Shown: one piece after another, positions 7,798 through 16,639 of the stretch | Layout: every line of letters begins with the position of its first letter | Position numbering within the stretch: the first letter of the stretch is position 1 | NCBI RefSeq assembly: GCF_001295845.1 | Contig: NZ_LJIC01000129.1 | Span: 37,832 to 101,831, forward strand | Direction: 5' to 3' | Length of the DNA: 64,000 nt | Origin: Rhodopseudomonas sp. AAP120 | Lineage (GTDB): Bacteria; Pseudomonadota; Alphaproteobacteria; Rhizobiales; Xanthobacteraceae | The notes under the pieces: model-generated | What the model saw: the letters and a program-made list of their open reading frames with translations, nothing else | Told to the model about the DNA's origin: nothing | Database searches by the model: none | Made by a program: the position numbers and the translations under genes

Positions 7798-9909
7798 TCA
7801 GTCGCGCTTCGCGGGCGCCGGTAAGGCCTTCTTGATCCACACTTTATTGTCGTGAAACGCCGCGCCACCATGCGGCGCGACGGAATCCGCGCTGGTCAGC
7901 ACGTTGATTCCGATTCCTCCTGTATGCGCGCTGTTCGGAAACACCGATTCAGCGATCAGCACCCCGCGGCGCAAGCCACCGTCGAGCCTGGCCGTCAACG
8001 TGGTCTCACCCCGCTTATTGCCGAGGGTGACCATGTCCCCCTCCTGAACCTCGATCACAGCGGCGTCAGCCGGATGTATCAGCACCGTCGGGACGCCTTC
8101 CCGCTGGCGCGACGACGGCGTCTCGTTGAACGTCGTATTGAGAAAGCTCCGCGCCGGACTGGTCGCCAGTCGGAACGGGTGCTCGTCGTCGCTCTGCTCG
8201 GTAACAGCCCAGTGGTCCGGGAGGCTCGGCATCTGCTGCCACGGCCCGAACTTCAACTGTCGGGGCACCTTGACGTTGCTCCAGTCGGCCCGGAAGTGGA
8301 ACTTGCCGTCGGCATGCGCGAAGCCGTCGAGAAAGTGCGCAGTTCTGAACTCCGGCTGCAGATCGCGCCAGAGATCGGCCTCCAGTTGCTCGATCGTGCC
8401 GCGTCCGCTTCTCTTCAGCGTCGCGTCGATCACTTCGCGCGGCGTCATATCGAACGCCGGATGGTGGACGCCCAGCCGCGTCGCCAAGCCCTGTAGCACC
8501 TCGTGGTTCGACCGGCACTCGCCGGGCGGATCGACCAGGCGGGCGCCGACCGAGATGTGCTGATGGCCGCCGCCATAGTACAAATCATCGTGCTCCAGAA
8601 ACATCGTCGCCGGCAGCACCAGATCGGCCATTTGCGCAGTTTCGGTCATGAACTGCTCGTGGACCGCAACAAACAGGTCGTCGCGCGAGAAACCGGCGCG
8701 TACGAGAGCCTGCTCGGGGGCGACCGTCATCGGATTTGTATTCTGGATCAGCATGGCCTTGACGGGCGAACCGCCACCGAGCGCCTCGGTGTCGCCGGTC
8801 AGGATGCGACCGATTTTGGACTGATCGAGGACGCGCGTCGTCGGATCGAGCGTGTCCAGTCCCTCGATCAGCGTCTTGTCGAAGCCGAAGATCGCCCCAT
8901 TGTTGAAGAAGGCGCCGCCGCCCTCGTACTGCCAGGCACCTGTGACCGCGGGGATACACAACGCGGCATGCATCTGTGCGGCGCCGTTGCGACTGCGGGT
9001 GAAGCCGTAGCCGAGCCGGAAGAAGCTGCGCTTGGTTTCTCCGACCGCGCGCGCGAACGCTTCGATCTCTTCGACGGGCACGCCGCAGATGTCGGACGCC
9101 CATTCGGGCGTACGCATTGCAAGGTGCGCTTCGAGTTCGGCCGGACAATCGGTGTAGCGCTCCAGATAGGCGCGATCGGCGTAGCCTTCACGAAACAGCA
9201 CGTGCATGACGCCGCAGGCGAAGGCGCCGTCAGTGCCCGGACGCAGGATGATCCGGATATCCGCCTGCTTCATCGTATCGTTGTCGTAGATGTCGACCGC
9301 CGCGATCCGGGCGCCCCGTTCTTTTCGGGCCCGCGCGGCGTGGGTCATGACGTTGACCTGGGTCGACACCGGATTGGTACCCCAGATCACCACCAGGTCG
9401 GACTTCGCCATCTCACGGGGATCGACGCCGGCGACCTTGCCGGTTCCCGCCGCATAGCCGGACCAAGCAATATTGGAGCAGATCGTCGAATAGAACCGGG
9501 AATACTTCTTCGCATTGGCGAGCCGGTTGATGCCGTCCCGCATCACCAGCCCCATCGTTCCGGCGTAGTAGTACGGCCAAACTGCCTCGGCGCCGAACTC
9601 CGCTTCGGCGGCTGTGAACCGTGCCGCGATCTCGTCCAGCGCCTCGTCCCAGCTGATACGGACGAACTGCCCAGATCCCTTCGGGCCCGAACGGCGCATC
9701 GGATAAGTGAGGCGGTCCGGATGATGGATGCGCTCGGCGTAGCGCGCGACCTTGGCGCAGACGACCCCGGCTGTGTAAGTCTGACGCTTCGAGCCGCGCA
9801 CGCGTCCGATCGTCGAGCGGTCGATCACCTCGACCTCGAGCGCACAGGCCGACGGGCAATCGTGCGGGCAGGTCGAGTGGCGAACATCGATGCTGGTACG
9901 CGGGTTCAT
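7798..9909 (-). CDS. Molybdopterin-containing oxidoreductase (DMSO reductase superfamily)
   Basis: 703 residues. An N-terminal 4Fe-4S motif (C14-x3-C18-x3-C22-x28-C51) is followed by the bis-MGD domains of the formate dehydrogenase/BisC-type superfamily (VVIWGTNPVSTQVN, GAFFNNGAIFGFDK, and a C-terminal molybdopterin dinucleotide-binding domain from about 580). There is no twin-arginine signal, so it is probably cytoplasmic. It is one gene with no adjacent iron-sulfur or membrane subunits, which suggests a soluble single-subunit reductase or dehydrogenase. The substrate cannot be told from sequence alone. Confidence 0.85.
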   Translation of the reverse strand: MNPRTSIDVRHSTCPHDCPSACALEVEVIDRSTIGRVRGSKRQTYTAGVVCAKVARYAERIHHPDRLTYPMRRSGPKGSGQFVRISWDEALDEIAARFTAAEAEFGAEAVWPYYYAGTMGLVMRDGINRLANAKKYSRFYSTICSNIAWSGYAAGTGKVAGVDPREMAKSDLVVIWGTNPVSTQVNVMTHAARARKERGARIAAVDIYDNDTMKQADIRIILRPGTDGAFACGVMHVLFREGYADRAYLERYTDCPAELEAHLAMRTPEWASDICGVPVEEIEAFARAVGETKRSFFRLGYGFTRSRNGAAQMHAALCIPAVTGAWQYEGGGAFFNNGAIFGFDKTLIEGLDTLDPTTRVLDQSKIGRILTGDTEALGGGSPVKAMLIQNTNPMTVAPEQALVRAGFSRDDLFVAVHEQFMTETAQMADLVLPATMFLEHDDLYYGGGHQHISVGARLVDPPGECRSNHEVLQGLATRLGVHHPAFDMTPREVIDATLKRSGRGTIEQLEADLWRDLQPEFRTAHFLDGFAHADGKFHFRADWSNVKVPRQLKFGPWQQMPSLPDHWAVTEQSDDEHPFRLATSPARSFLNTTFNETPSSRQREGVPTVLIHPADAAVIEVQEGDMVTLGNKRGETTLTARLDGGLRRGVLIAESVFPNSAHTGGIGINVLTSADSVAPHGGAAFHDNKVWIKKALPAPAKRD

Positions 9910-10055
9910 GTGCGAATCGTTAGCATGTCGAACGGCCGCTGAGAACGCCCCCCGACCTGCAACCGCTGTTCCCTAACGGGCACCAAATTCCCGCGCTGCT
10001 TGGCAACTTCTTTGCTGCTGCGCAGTTACCGCGCCGACCAACGATCGAGCGGCGC

Positions 10056-10385
10056 GTGCACCCCGGAAAAATCGTCCAATTCGAGCGGCTGGTTCAGGAG
10101 TTTCGCGCCTGGACAGCCATCCCCGACAGCGAACGCGCGCCGGCGGCCGCGTGGTGGTGGGGAACCGCTATGGAGCTCCGCGACGAACGCGCTGCCATGC
10201 CGCCGGACTATTGCGCCGCACTGGATCTTCCGGATGGCTGTTGCTACGCGGACGCAGCCGGCAAACTGATGGACCTGATCGCTCCGCAAGCGTCTCTGGC
10301 TTCTTCGGCGCGCTTTCCCCGCAAGCCGGCCAAACCAGACGAGCCGGAAACGTTGTCAGCCCCGACCGAGGACGAGTCATCCTGA
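10056..10385 (+). CDS. Small conserved-looking hypothetical protein
   Basis: 109 residues from a GTG start. The first ~75 residues (FERLVQEFRAWTAIPDSER, AWWWGTAMELRDE, LPDGCCYADAAGKLMDLI) have the balanced composition of a folded helical domain. The tail is Pro/Glu/Ser-rich. No signal or membrane segment is visible and the family was not recognised. It converges with the K+ channel gene. The competing frame on the other strand has an unnatural Arg/Gly-rich composition. Confidence 0.5.
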   Translation: MHPGKIVQFERLVQEFRAWTAIPDSERAPAAAWWWGTAMELRDERAAMPPDYCAALDLPDGCCYADAAGKLMDLIAPQASLASSARFPRKPAKPDEPETLSAPTEDESS

Positions 10386-10433
10386 CTCGCCGCCGCCGCG
10401 TGACGCGCAGCGGCATCCGAATGGCATCCGACG

Positions 10434-11687
10434 TCAGTCGATCTTCTCCAAGGGGACGTCCGCCGTCACGTCCTCCTGGCCTTCGACGTCGGCGATCTCG
10501 AGGTTGAGGGTTCGGCCGGTGCGCCCTTCGACGATCTCGTTGATCTTGCGGGCGATCCCTGGCTCGCGGCTGATCAGGGAGCGCAGATCCGCCGCATCCA
10601 GCACCAGCAGCCGCGCCCGCGACACGGCCTTGACGGTGGCCGAGCGCTCGACGCGGTTCAGCACTGCGATCTCGCCGAAGAAATGCCCGGCCCCGAGGCG
10701 GATCCGCCTCGATCGCTCCTCCGGGCCGAGTTCGATCTCGACGTCGCCCTCGGCGATGAAATACATCGCCGTCGCCGGGTCGCCGCGGCGGAAGATGACC
10801 TCGCCGCGCTCGATCTGCCGGGCCTGCAGCAACTGCATGATATGCGCGATATCGCCGGCGGTGAGGTGCGAGAACAGCGGCACCCTCGCCACCATGCTCC
10901 AATTGACGATGAAATCGCGGCGATGGATCACTTCCGAGAAGGCGTTGGCGACGATGCCGACCGGCAGCGCGATCATGATCAGGCCGCCGACGATCGTCAC
11001 CGAGGCGATCATCCGGCCGATGCCGGTGGCCGGCACGACATCGCCGTAGCCGATCGTGGTCAAGGTCACGATCGCCCACCACATCGCATCCGGAATGGTG
11101 CCGAATTTGTCGGGCTGCACGTTGCCTTCGACGATGTGCATCGCCGTGGCGGACACCAGCGTCGCACAGCCGAGGATCACCAGGCACGCGAGCAGCGCGC
11201 GGCGCTCGGCTTCCAGCACCTCGAGCAGCGAGCGCATCCCGGACGAATAGCGGGCGAATTTGAGCACGCGCAGGACGCGCAGGATGATCAGCACCCGCAG
11301 ATCGTCGAAGCCGAGCATCGCGACCCACAGCGGCATCACCGCAAGGCAGTCCACGATGCCCTGCGGGCTGATCATATAGGCCCAGCCGGCCCGCACCGAA
11401 CTCATTTCGCGGTAGGGCACGTGCTCCGGGGCGATCCAGATCCGGATGTAGTATTCGATCGAAAAGAACACGAGGCAGACGAACTCGAGCGCGCGAAACA
11501 GCGAGCCGTAGTCGTCACGAAATCGCGGCACCGACTCCAGCACCGTGACGCCGATGCTGAGCATGATGAAAAACACGATGACGCGGTTGGCGAACACGCC
11601 GACCGGCGTACTCTGCGCATGGGATTCCAGGATCTCGTAGAAGTACTGCCGTGCTCGGAGATGCAGCGGCCGGTCGTGGCGCATCAT
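10434..11687 (-). CDS. Voltage-gated K+ channel with cyclic-nucleotide-binding domain
   Basis: 417 residues. Six transmembrane segments occupy about 30-265. S4 is present with repeated Arg (LRVLIILRVLRVLKFARY, ~130-147), and the K+ filter TIGYGD is at 211-216 after the pore helix. A C-terminal cNMP-binding domain (about 285-390) contains GHFFGEIAVLNRVERSATV, where GE and RSA contact the cyclic nucleotide. It is related to the MlotiK1 class but retains more S4 charges. It should form tetrameric inner-membrane channels gated by cAMP or cGMP and voltage. It is next to aadR, with no sign of co-transcription beyond shared strand. Confidence 0.92.
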   Translation of the reverse strand: MMRHDRPLHLRARQYFYEILESHAQSTPVGVFANRVIVFFIMLSIGVTVLESVPRFRDDYGSLFRALEFVCLVFFSIEYYIRIWIAPEHVPYREMSSVRAGWAYMISPQGIVDCLAVMPLWVAMLGFDDLRVLIILRVLRVLKFARYSSGMRSLLEVLEAERRALLACLVILGCATLVSATAMHIVEGNVQPDKFGTIPDAMWWAIVTLTTIGYGDVVPATGIGRMIASVTIVGGLIMIALPVGIVANAFSEVIHRRDFIVNWSMVARVPLFSHLTAGDIAHIMQLLQARQIERGEVIFRRGDPATAMYFIAEGDVEIELGPEERSRRIRLGAGHFFGEIAVLNRVERSATVKAVSRARLLVLDAADLRSLISREPGIARKINEIVEGRTGRTLNLEIADVEGQEDVTADVPLEKID

Positions 11688-11734
11688 TGGGCCTCGAATG
11701 GGTCCCAGGCGGACGCGCCGTCGAACGAACCGTA

Positions 11735-12454
11735 TCAGGCCGCGGCGAGCGCGTCGAAACGCTTCGGATCCAGCACGCGCACCCCGTCGGGGACGATCAC
11801 GATCAGTTTTTCCCGCTCCAGCTTGGTGAAGGTGCGGCTTACGGTTTCGATGGTGAGGCCGAGGAAATCGGCGATGTCTTGCCGTCCCATCGGCAGGCTC
11901 ACGGTCTTGGTAACGCCCTCCAGCCGGGCAAGCCGGTCGCGCCAGCCGACCAGGAAGGCGGCGACCTTTTCTTCAGCGGACCGGCGACCGAGCAGCAGCA
12001 TCTGATCCTGAGCCAGACTCAGTTCGCGCGTCGCGAACTCGTTCATCCGCAGCAGCATGTGCGGACGGTTTTCGATGAAGCGCATGAATGGACCACGGAA
12101 GAATTTACAGACCGTGACGCCGCCGATCGAATCGGCCGAAAACGAGTAGCGCGCCGAGGGCGCCATGCCGAGGAAATCGCCCGGGAGTGCGAACCCGATG
12201 ATCTGGCGCCGGCCATCGGGAAGCAGCTTGTAGAGCCGCGCGATGCCTTCGACCAGACTGTACACCGCGTCGGCGACTTCATCCTCGGAGAACAGCGCCT
12301 CTTTCGGCCCATAGCGAACATGCTGAGCGAGACGTTCGAATTCTTCGTGCTCGAGCTGCTCCAGTTCACCGCAAATCGCCAGTGGACGGACCGAACAATG
12401 GGTCGCGCAACGAAAACCGTCGCAAGTCGAGTTCGGAAAAGCGAGGTGCGGCAT
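11735..12454 (-). CDS. aadR: AadR/FnrN-type oxygen-sensing Crp/Fnr regulator
   Basis: 239 residues. The N-terminal cysteines C11, C16, C20 and C28 (including C-x3-C-x7-C) plus the central C116 are the expected ligands of an oxygen-labile 4Fe-4S cluster. A cNMP-like beta-roll follows, then a C-terminal helix-turn-helix with LTIETVSRTFTKLE, whose E-x2-SR contacts TTGAT half-sites. In R. palustris AadR is the Fnr-like activator needed for anaerobic growth on aromatic acids, and its placement not far from fixLJK fits. A Fnr/FixK box at 12564-12577 lies in the divergent region shared with the cytochrome gene. Confidence 0.88.
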   Translation of the reverse strand: MPHLAFPNSTCDGFRCATHCSVRPLAICGELEQLEHEEFERLAQHVRYGPKEALFSEDEVADAVYSLVEGIARLYKLLPDGRRQIIGFALPGDFLGMAPSARYSFSADSIGGVTVCKFFRGPFMRFIENRPHMLLRMNEFATRELSLAQDQMLLLGRRSAEEKVAAFLVGWRDRLARLEGVTKTVSLPMGRQDIADFLGLTIETVSRTFTKLEREKLIVIVPDGVRVLDPKRFDALAAA

Positions 12455-12563
12455 CCATCACTCCATGCGGTCGCCAGATTAACTTCATGTGCCGCGCACT
12501 ACCGTCGTAGATCACGTACGATGCGCCCGAAAAGTTAATATGTCGGCAAATCGTCAAGGCAGC

Positions 12564-12577
12564 TTGACACAGATCAA
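12564..12577. promoter_or_regulatory. Fnr/FixK box between aadR and the cytochrome c gene
   Basis: TTGAC-ACAG-ATCAA, nine of ten consensus half-site bases. A class II position relative to the cytochrome gene would put its start site near 12612, about 29 nt before its ATG. It may also act on aadR, about 110 bases away. Confidence 0.65.
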
Positions 12578-12640
12578 GGCCGTACCAAGCCGCGCACTGA
12601 ATGGTCGATCGACGAAGCGCCCTTCCGGATCGAACGCCGA

Positions 12641-12955
12641 ATGCGAATCATTTCTGTTCTAATATCGGCAACGCTTCTGATGATCAGTTCAGCCGACGCC
12701 GCGACGCGCGCCGAACAGCGCGGGTTCGTTTTCGCCAAATCCCATTGCGCGCGCTGCCACGCGATCGGACGCACGGGCAAAAGCCGGCTGAAGCAGGCCC
12801 CTGCATTTCGAACGCTGCACACCCGCTACCCGATCGAAACGCTGGCCGAGGCCTTCGCCGAGGGCATCTACACGGGGCATCCGAAGATGCCGGCCTTCGA
12901 ACTCGAGCCGGACGAGATCAATGACCTTTTGTCGTACCTGAAGAGCCTGGACTGA
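12641..12955 (+). CDS. Small periplasmic c-type cytochrome
   Basis: 104 residues. A signal peptide (1-20, ending SADA) precedes haem-binding C36-A-R-C39-H40. M83 in HPKMPAF is the likely sixth haem ligand. The length and fold fit a class I monohaem cytochrome c used as a periplasmic electron carrier. The Fnr/FixK box upstream at good spacing suggests induction at low oxygen. The 3' end overlaps the end of the convergent mlaD-like gene by 38 bases. Confidence 0.9.
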   Translation: MRIISVLISATLLMISSADAATRAEQRGFVFAKSHCARCHAIGRTGKSRLKQAPAFRTLHTRYPIETLAEAFAEGIYTGHPKMPAFELEPDEINDLLSYLKSLD

Positions 12956-14087
12956 TCGGCCTGGCTTCGCCGGCCCCGCCCGACAGGCTGCTCACGGTCC
13001 ATGGAATAAGCGCCTTGGCGACCGCGTCGAACGACGCATCGAAGGCCGTTACCGCCGCCGCCGGCTCCGGCTTATCCAGCTTGGACGCCTGCTGAAACAG
13101 CCGCGCCGCGACTAATTTACCGTTCTTGTCGATGATCTTGGCGCCCAAGCTGACATCGGCCGTCGGCTCGCTGTCGCCCGCGATCTGGAAGCTTCGAATG
13201 TCGATCAGGAGCTGATAGTCCGGCGTCACCGCATCGTTCGGCCGCAGCGGCGGATGCGCGATGTCGTAGTTCTCAAAACTCTGGATCAGCTTTTCCTGCA
13301 CCAGCTTCGGAATGCTGTCGCTCCATTGCGCGCCGGCGAACGCCGGCAGGTCGAGATTCGGCGCGACCAGCATCTTCTGGCTATCGAACAGCACCACTGT
13401 GGTCGGCTCGGGAATGGTGAGTTGTCCCTTGATGGCGCCTGCGGGCGGCGGAAAACCGGCCGCCGGCTGCAGATCGTACACCACCTTCTTCACCACCGGC
13501 TCGTTGGCGCCGGTCATGCGCTCGACGCCGCCGAGAATGCCGTCGAGCGCACCCGTCTTGCTGGAGAGCCATTCCGAGAAGGTCTTCAGATTGCCGATGG
13601 TGTCCTTGAGCGGCTGAGCGTTCTCGCCCAGCACGGTGTCGACCTTGCGGAGTGCCTCGCGCGCCGCCTGAGTCATGCTGAGCCCCGCCCCCGGCTCGGC
13701 GACCAGCGTGGTGGCGATGGCGGAGCCAGTGAGATCCTTGCCGCCTTCCAGCGCGACCACCGGCACACCGGTGAGGCCCTGGAAGTCGAGCCCCACCTTG
13801 GTGTCGGGTCGAACCGGCGTATCGGTCGCGACGGCGATGGTCGCGTTCACCCGGCGCGGATCGTCGGTCGCCAGGCTGAGCGCCGTCACTTCGCCGACGC
13901 GGATGCCGTTGAACAGCACGGCGGCACCGACCAGCAGGCCGGGCACCGGATCGCGGAACTGGATATGATAGCTGGTGCGCGCCCCGATGCCGCTGGTGTT
14001 GTGCAGCCAGAACACGAAGCCGAACACCGCCAGGATGGCTGCGAGCACGAACGCACCGACGACGACAAAGGGAGCTCGGGTTTCCAT
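12918..14087 (-). CDS. mlaD: MCE/MlaD-type lipid transport protein fused to a PqiC-like (ABC auxiliary) domain
   Basis: 389 residues from the ATG at 14087. One N-terminal transmembrane anchor (about 7-29) is followed by an MCE/MlaD domain (~37-120, with FRDPVPGLLVG and GLTGVPVVALEGG), a helical stretch, and from about 225 a domain resembling the ABC-transport auxiliary component (DUF330/PqiC) that is normally a separate lipoprotein. With the two upstream genes it forms an inner-membrane ABC system moving phospholipids between membranes. The order permease-ATPase-MCE and close spacing indicate one operon. Its tail overlaps the cytochrome c gene on the other strand. Confidence 0.88.
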   Translation of the reverse strand: METRAPFVVVGAFVLAAILAVFGFVFWLHNTSGIGARTSYHIQFRDPVPGLLVGAAVLFNGIRVGEVTALSLATDDPRRVNATIAVATDTPVRPDTKVGLDFQGLTGVPVVALEGGKDLTGSAIATTLVAEPGAGLSMTQAAREALRKVDTVLGENAQPLKDTIGNLKTFSEWLSSKTGALDGILGGVERMTGANEPVVKKVVYDLQPAAGFPPPAGAIKGQLTIPEPTTVVLFDSQKMLVAPNLDLPAFAGAQWSDSIPKLVQEKLIQSFENYDIAHPPLRPNDAVTPDYQLLIDIRSFQIAGDSEPTADVSLGAKIIDKNGKLVAARLFQQASKLDKPEPAAAVTAFDASFDAVAKALIPWTVSSLSGGAGEARPISPGSSGTTKGH

Positions 14088-14094
14088 GGGCGTC

Positions 14095-14874
14095 CTAGTC
14101 CTGTTTGGGCTGCAGCATCGCCGAGCGCTTGCCGTGGAAATAAGCATGCACCCAGGGATGCTCGGATTGCAGCAAATCGTGCATCGGGCCGATCGCGACG
14201 ATCTTGCCGTCCGCCAGCGCGGCGACGCGATCACAGACGACGTTGAGACTGGCGAGATCGTGCGTCACCATGAATACGGTGAGGCCGAGCGTCGTCTGCA
14301 GCGTCTTGATGAGCTGATCGAAATCGCCGGCCGCGATCGGATCGAGCCCGGAAGTCGGCTCGTCGAGAAATACGATGCCGGGATCCAGCGCCAGCGCGCG
14401 GGCCAGCGCCACACGCTTGGTCATGCCGCCGGACAGCTGCGCCGGGTATTTGTCCCAATCGTCCGGGCCGATGCCGACCATCTCGAGCTTTGCGGTCGCG
14501 ATTTCGTCCTGCAGCTTGTCCGACATGGTGAGCATCTCGCGCAGCGGAAACTGCACGTTCTGCCGCGCCGTCAGCGACGAGAACAGCGCGCCCTGCTGAA
14601 ACAGAATGCCCCATGTAGCCGCAACCGAAGCGCCGACACGGCCGAGCCCACGTTCGGTGACGCGGCCCATCACCTCGATGTGCCCGCTTTGCTTGGGGAT
14701 CAGTCCGATGATGGTGCGCATCAGCACCGACTTGCCGCCGCCGGAGGCGCCGACCAGGCCGAGGATCTCGCCACGCCGCACGTCGAGCGACAGATGATCC
14801 AGGACGACCTGCCGGCCGAAGCCGACGACGAGGTCGGAGACGCGGATGGCGTAAAGCTCGGCGAGCGCGTCCAT
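14095..14874 (-). CDS. mlaF: ATPase of Mla-type lipid ABC transporter
   Basis: 259 residues. It has the Walker A GASGGGKS, signature LSGGMTKRVALARAL, Walker B IVFLDEPTSGLD and switch histidine VTHD, typical of the MlaF/Ttg2A class. The start at 14874 lies two bases after the permease stop codon; the frame remains open upstream only inside the permease gene. It energises the permease and MCE partner on either side. Confidence 0.93.
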   Translation of the reverse strand: MDALAELYAIRVSDLVVGFGRQVVLDHLSLDVRRGEILGLVGASGGGKSVLMRTIIGLIPKQSGHIEVMGRVTERGLGRVGASVAATWGILFQQGALFSSLTARQNVQFPLREMLTMSDKLQDEIATAKLEMVGIGPDDWDKYPAQLSGGMTKRVALARALALDPGIVFLDEPTSGLDPIAAGDFDQLIKTLQTTLGLTVFMVTHDLASLNVVCDRVAALADGKIVAIGPMHDLLQSEHPWVHAYFHGKRSAMLQPKQD

Positions 14875-14876
14875 CG

Positions 14877-16013
14877 TCACATCCCGATCGAGGCGAAGAA
14901 CACGGCGAACAGGCCGTCGAGCACGATCACCAGGAAGATCGACTTCACCACCGAGGTCGTAGTCTGCAGACCCAGCGACTCGGCGCTGCCCTGGACCCGC
15001 AGCCCCTCGCTGCAGGCGACGATGCCGATCACCAGCGCCATGAACGGCGCCTTCCACATCCCGACCTCGAAGCTCGACAGCGACACCGCCTCGTGCAGCC
15101 GCGCGATATACACCGCCGGCATCATGCCGCCGTAGAACCACGCCGTCAGCAGTCCGCCATACAGCGCCGCCATCGAGCCGATGAAGGCCAGAATCGGCAG
15201 CGCAATCACCAACGCGATGATCCGCGGCAGGATCAGCACCTCGACGGGATCGAGCCCCATGGTGGAGAGCGCGTCGATTTCCTCGCGCATCTTCATCGAA
15301 CCGAGTTCGGCCGTGTAGGCGCTGCCGGAGCGGCCCGCCACCATGATGGCGACAATCAGCACGCCGATCTCGCGCAGCACCAGGATGCCGACCATGTCGA
15401 CGACATAGGACTCGGCACCAAATTTGCGGAAGTGGAAGATGCCCTGCTGGGCAATGATGGCACCGATCAGAAAGGTGATCAGCACGATGATCGGGATCGC
15501 CTGCCAGCCGACGCGATAGACCTGGTAGGTCAACGAGGTCAGGCGCAGCGACCGCGGGCGCCGCAGCACGCCGAGCAGCGCCATCGCCAGCGCGCCCAGC
15601 ATATCGAGAAACACCGAGATGTCCTGCGTCGCGCTGTAGGCGGAGCGGCCGAGTTGGTCGAGCCGCGCGATAATCGGATTGACCTTCGGCCGCGGCGCCG
15701 GGCCGCGACGATTGACCTGGCGCACCTCCTCGATCAGCCCGGCGTAACGATCGCCGACGCCGACGAACAAGGCGGTGCGCCCGGCTTGCACCGCCTCGCG
15801 GGACACCTTCTCCAGCAACCAGGCCCCGATCGTATCGATTTCAGCCACGTCGCTCAGGTCGATCTTGAGCGACCGCGCGGCAGCGACCTGTGGGGCGACT
15901 CCGGCGAATAATCGTTCAAGTACCGCCGAATGCGTCGCGGTCCACGCGCCGCCCGGACGCAACTCGAGCACATCGCCATCGGTGGCCGCATTCAGGACGG
16001 GCGCAGAACTCAC
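14877..16013 (-). CDS. mlaE: Permease of Mla-type lipid ABC transporter with N-terminal STAS domain
   Basis: 378 residues from a GTG at 16013, which has GGAG ten bases upstream. The frame is open to 16115, but that longer start would abut the Fnr/FixK box, so the shorter form is preferred. Residues ~10-105 are a STAS-like domain (LKIDLSDVAEIDTIGAWLLE). From ~125 the MlaE permease follows, with several membrane helices and the conserved GRSGSAYTAELGSMKMREEI loop. It is the first gene of the mlaE-F-D operon. The STAS fusion replaces the separate MlaB of gammaproteobacteria. Confidence 0.9.
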   Translation of the reverse strand: MSSAPVLNAATDGDVLELRPGGAWTATHSAVLERLFAGVAPQVAAARSLKIDLSDVAEIDTIGAWLLEKVSREAVQAGRTALFVGVGDRYAGLIEEVRQVNRRGPAPRPKVNPIIARLDQLGRSAYSATQDISVFLDMLGALAMALLGVLRRPRSLRLTSLTYQVYRVGWQAIPIIVLITFLIGAIIAQQGIFHFRKFGAESYVVDMVGILVLREIGVLIVAIMVAGRSGSAYTAELGSMKMREEIDALSTMGLDPVEVLILPRIIALVIALPILAFIGSMAALYGGLLTAWFYGGMMPAVYIARLHEAVSLSSFEVGMWKAPFMALVIGIVACSEGLRVQGSAESLGLQTTTSVVKSIFLVIVLDGLFAVFFASIGM

Positions 16014-16117
16014 GGCAGCTTCGCTCCGACTTTCAACGCCGCCATCCGGTACTCCGTTTGCGAATCGCCGGCCGCCTCGCAGCCCATCGATGCGACAGCT
16101 TGCGTCGCGATACACGA

Positions 16118-16131
16118 TTGATGCAAATCAA
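16118..16131. promoter_or_regulatory. Perfect Fnr/FixK box between mlaE and the gene at 16190
   Basis: TTGAT-GCAA-ATCAA, a full match to the Fnr/FixK consensus. It is centred about 65 bases before the ATG at 16190 and about 110 before the mlaE GTG, so it could drive both divergent genes. Confidence 0.75.
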
Positions 16132-16189
16132 TTATGGCGGCGGAGCGCTGCGTAAGCTTTACGCAATCAAGGACGACAGGATCGATCCG

Positions 16190-16600
16190 ATGACCAAGGG
16201 CTCTCCGTCCGCCATCCTCAACACGTCGTTGCCCGCGCGCTTCCGTCAAATTCGACTCGAACTCGCTCGCGAACCCGGTCATCCGGAGGGGGCTTCGCAG
16301 ATCGCGTATGTGATCGTCGCGCCGCTGGATGAGAACGACCGCATCGATGCCGAGATCTGGCGAAGCCATCGCGAGGCCTGCCGGGTCGCCCGGCAGCGGC
16401 CGCAACAGGCCGACAGCCTCGGCCATCTGGTCCACCGCCCGGGCGGATCGTGGGCATTCCAGTACGAGGCCGACGCCGCGATTCCGGATGAAGCGGGCTA
16501 TCACTTCGGCGACGAACGTTTCGTCCAAGGCGAATACGTGTCGATCCGCGAGGAAGGCGACATGCATACCTTCCGGGTGGTGTCGGTCAGCCGACTCTAG
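16190..16600 (+). CDS. Hypothetical protein, probably oxygen-limitation induced
   Basis: 136 residues, no signal peptide or membrane segment. The sequence (LPARFRQIRLELAREPGHPE, QIAYVIVAPLDENDRIDAEI, then HFGDERFVQGEYVSIREEG) looks like a small mixed alpha/beta cytoplasmic protein. The middle third is Arg/Gln-rich. The family was not recognised. A perfect Fnr/FixK box 59 bases upstream is the main functional clue and supports the start chosen. Confidence 0.7.
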   Translation: MTKGSPSAILNTSLPARFRQIRLELAREPGHPEGASQIAYVIVAPLDENDRIDAEIWRSHREACRVARQRPQQADSLGHLVHRPGGSWAFQYEADAAIPDEAGYHFGDERFVQGEYVSIREEGDMHTFRVVSVSRL

Positions 16601-16639
16601 GCCCACCAAATACGCTGCTTAAACAGCGCGCCCGCGCAA

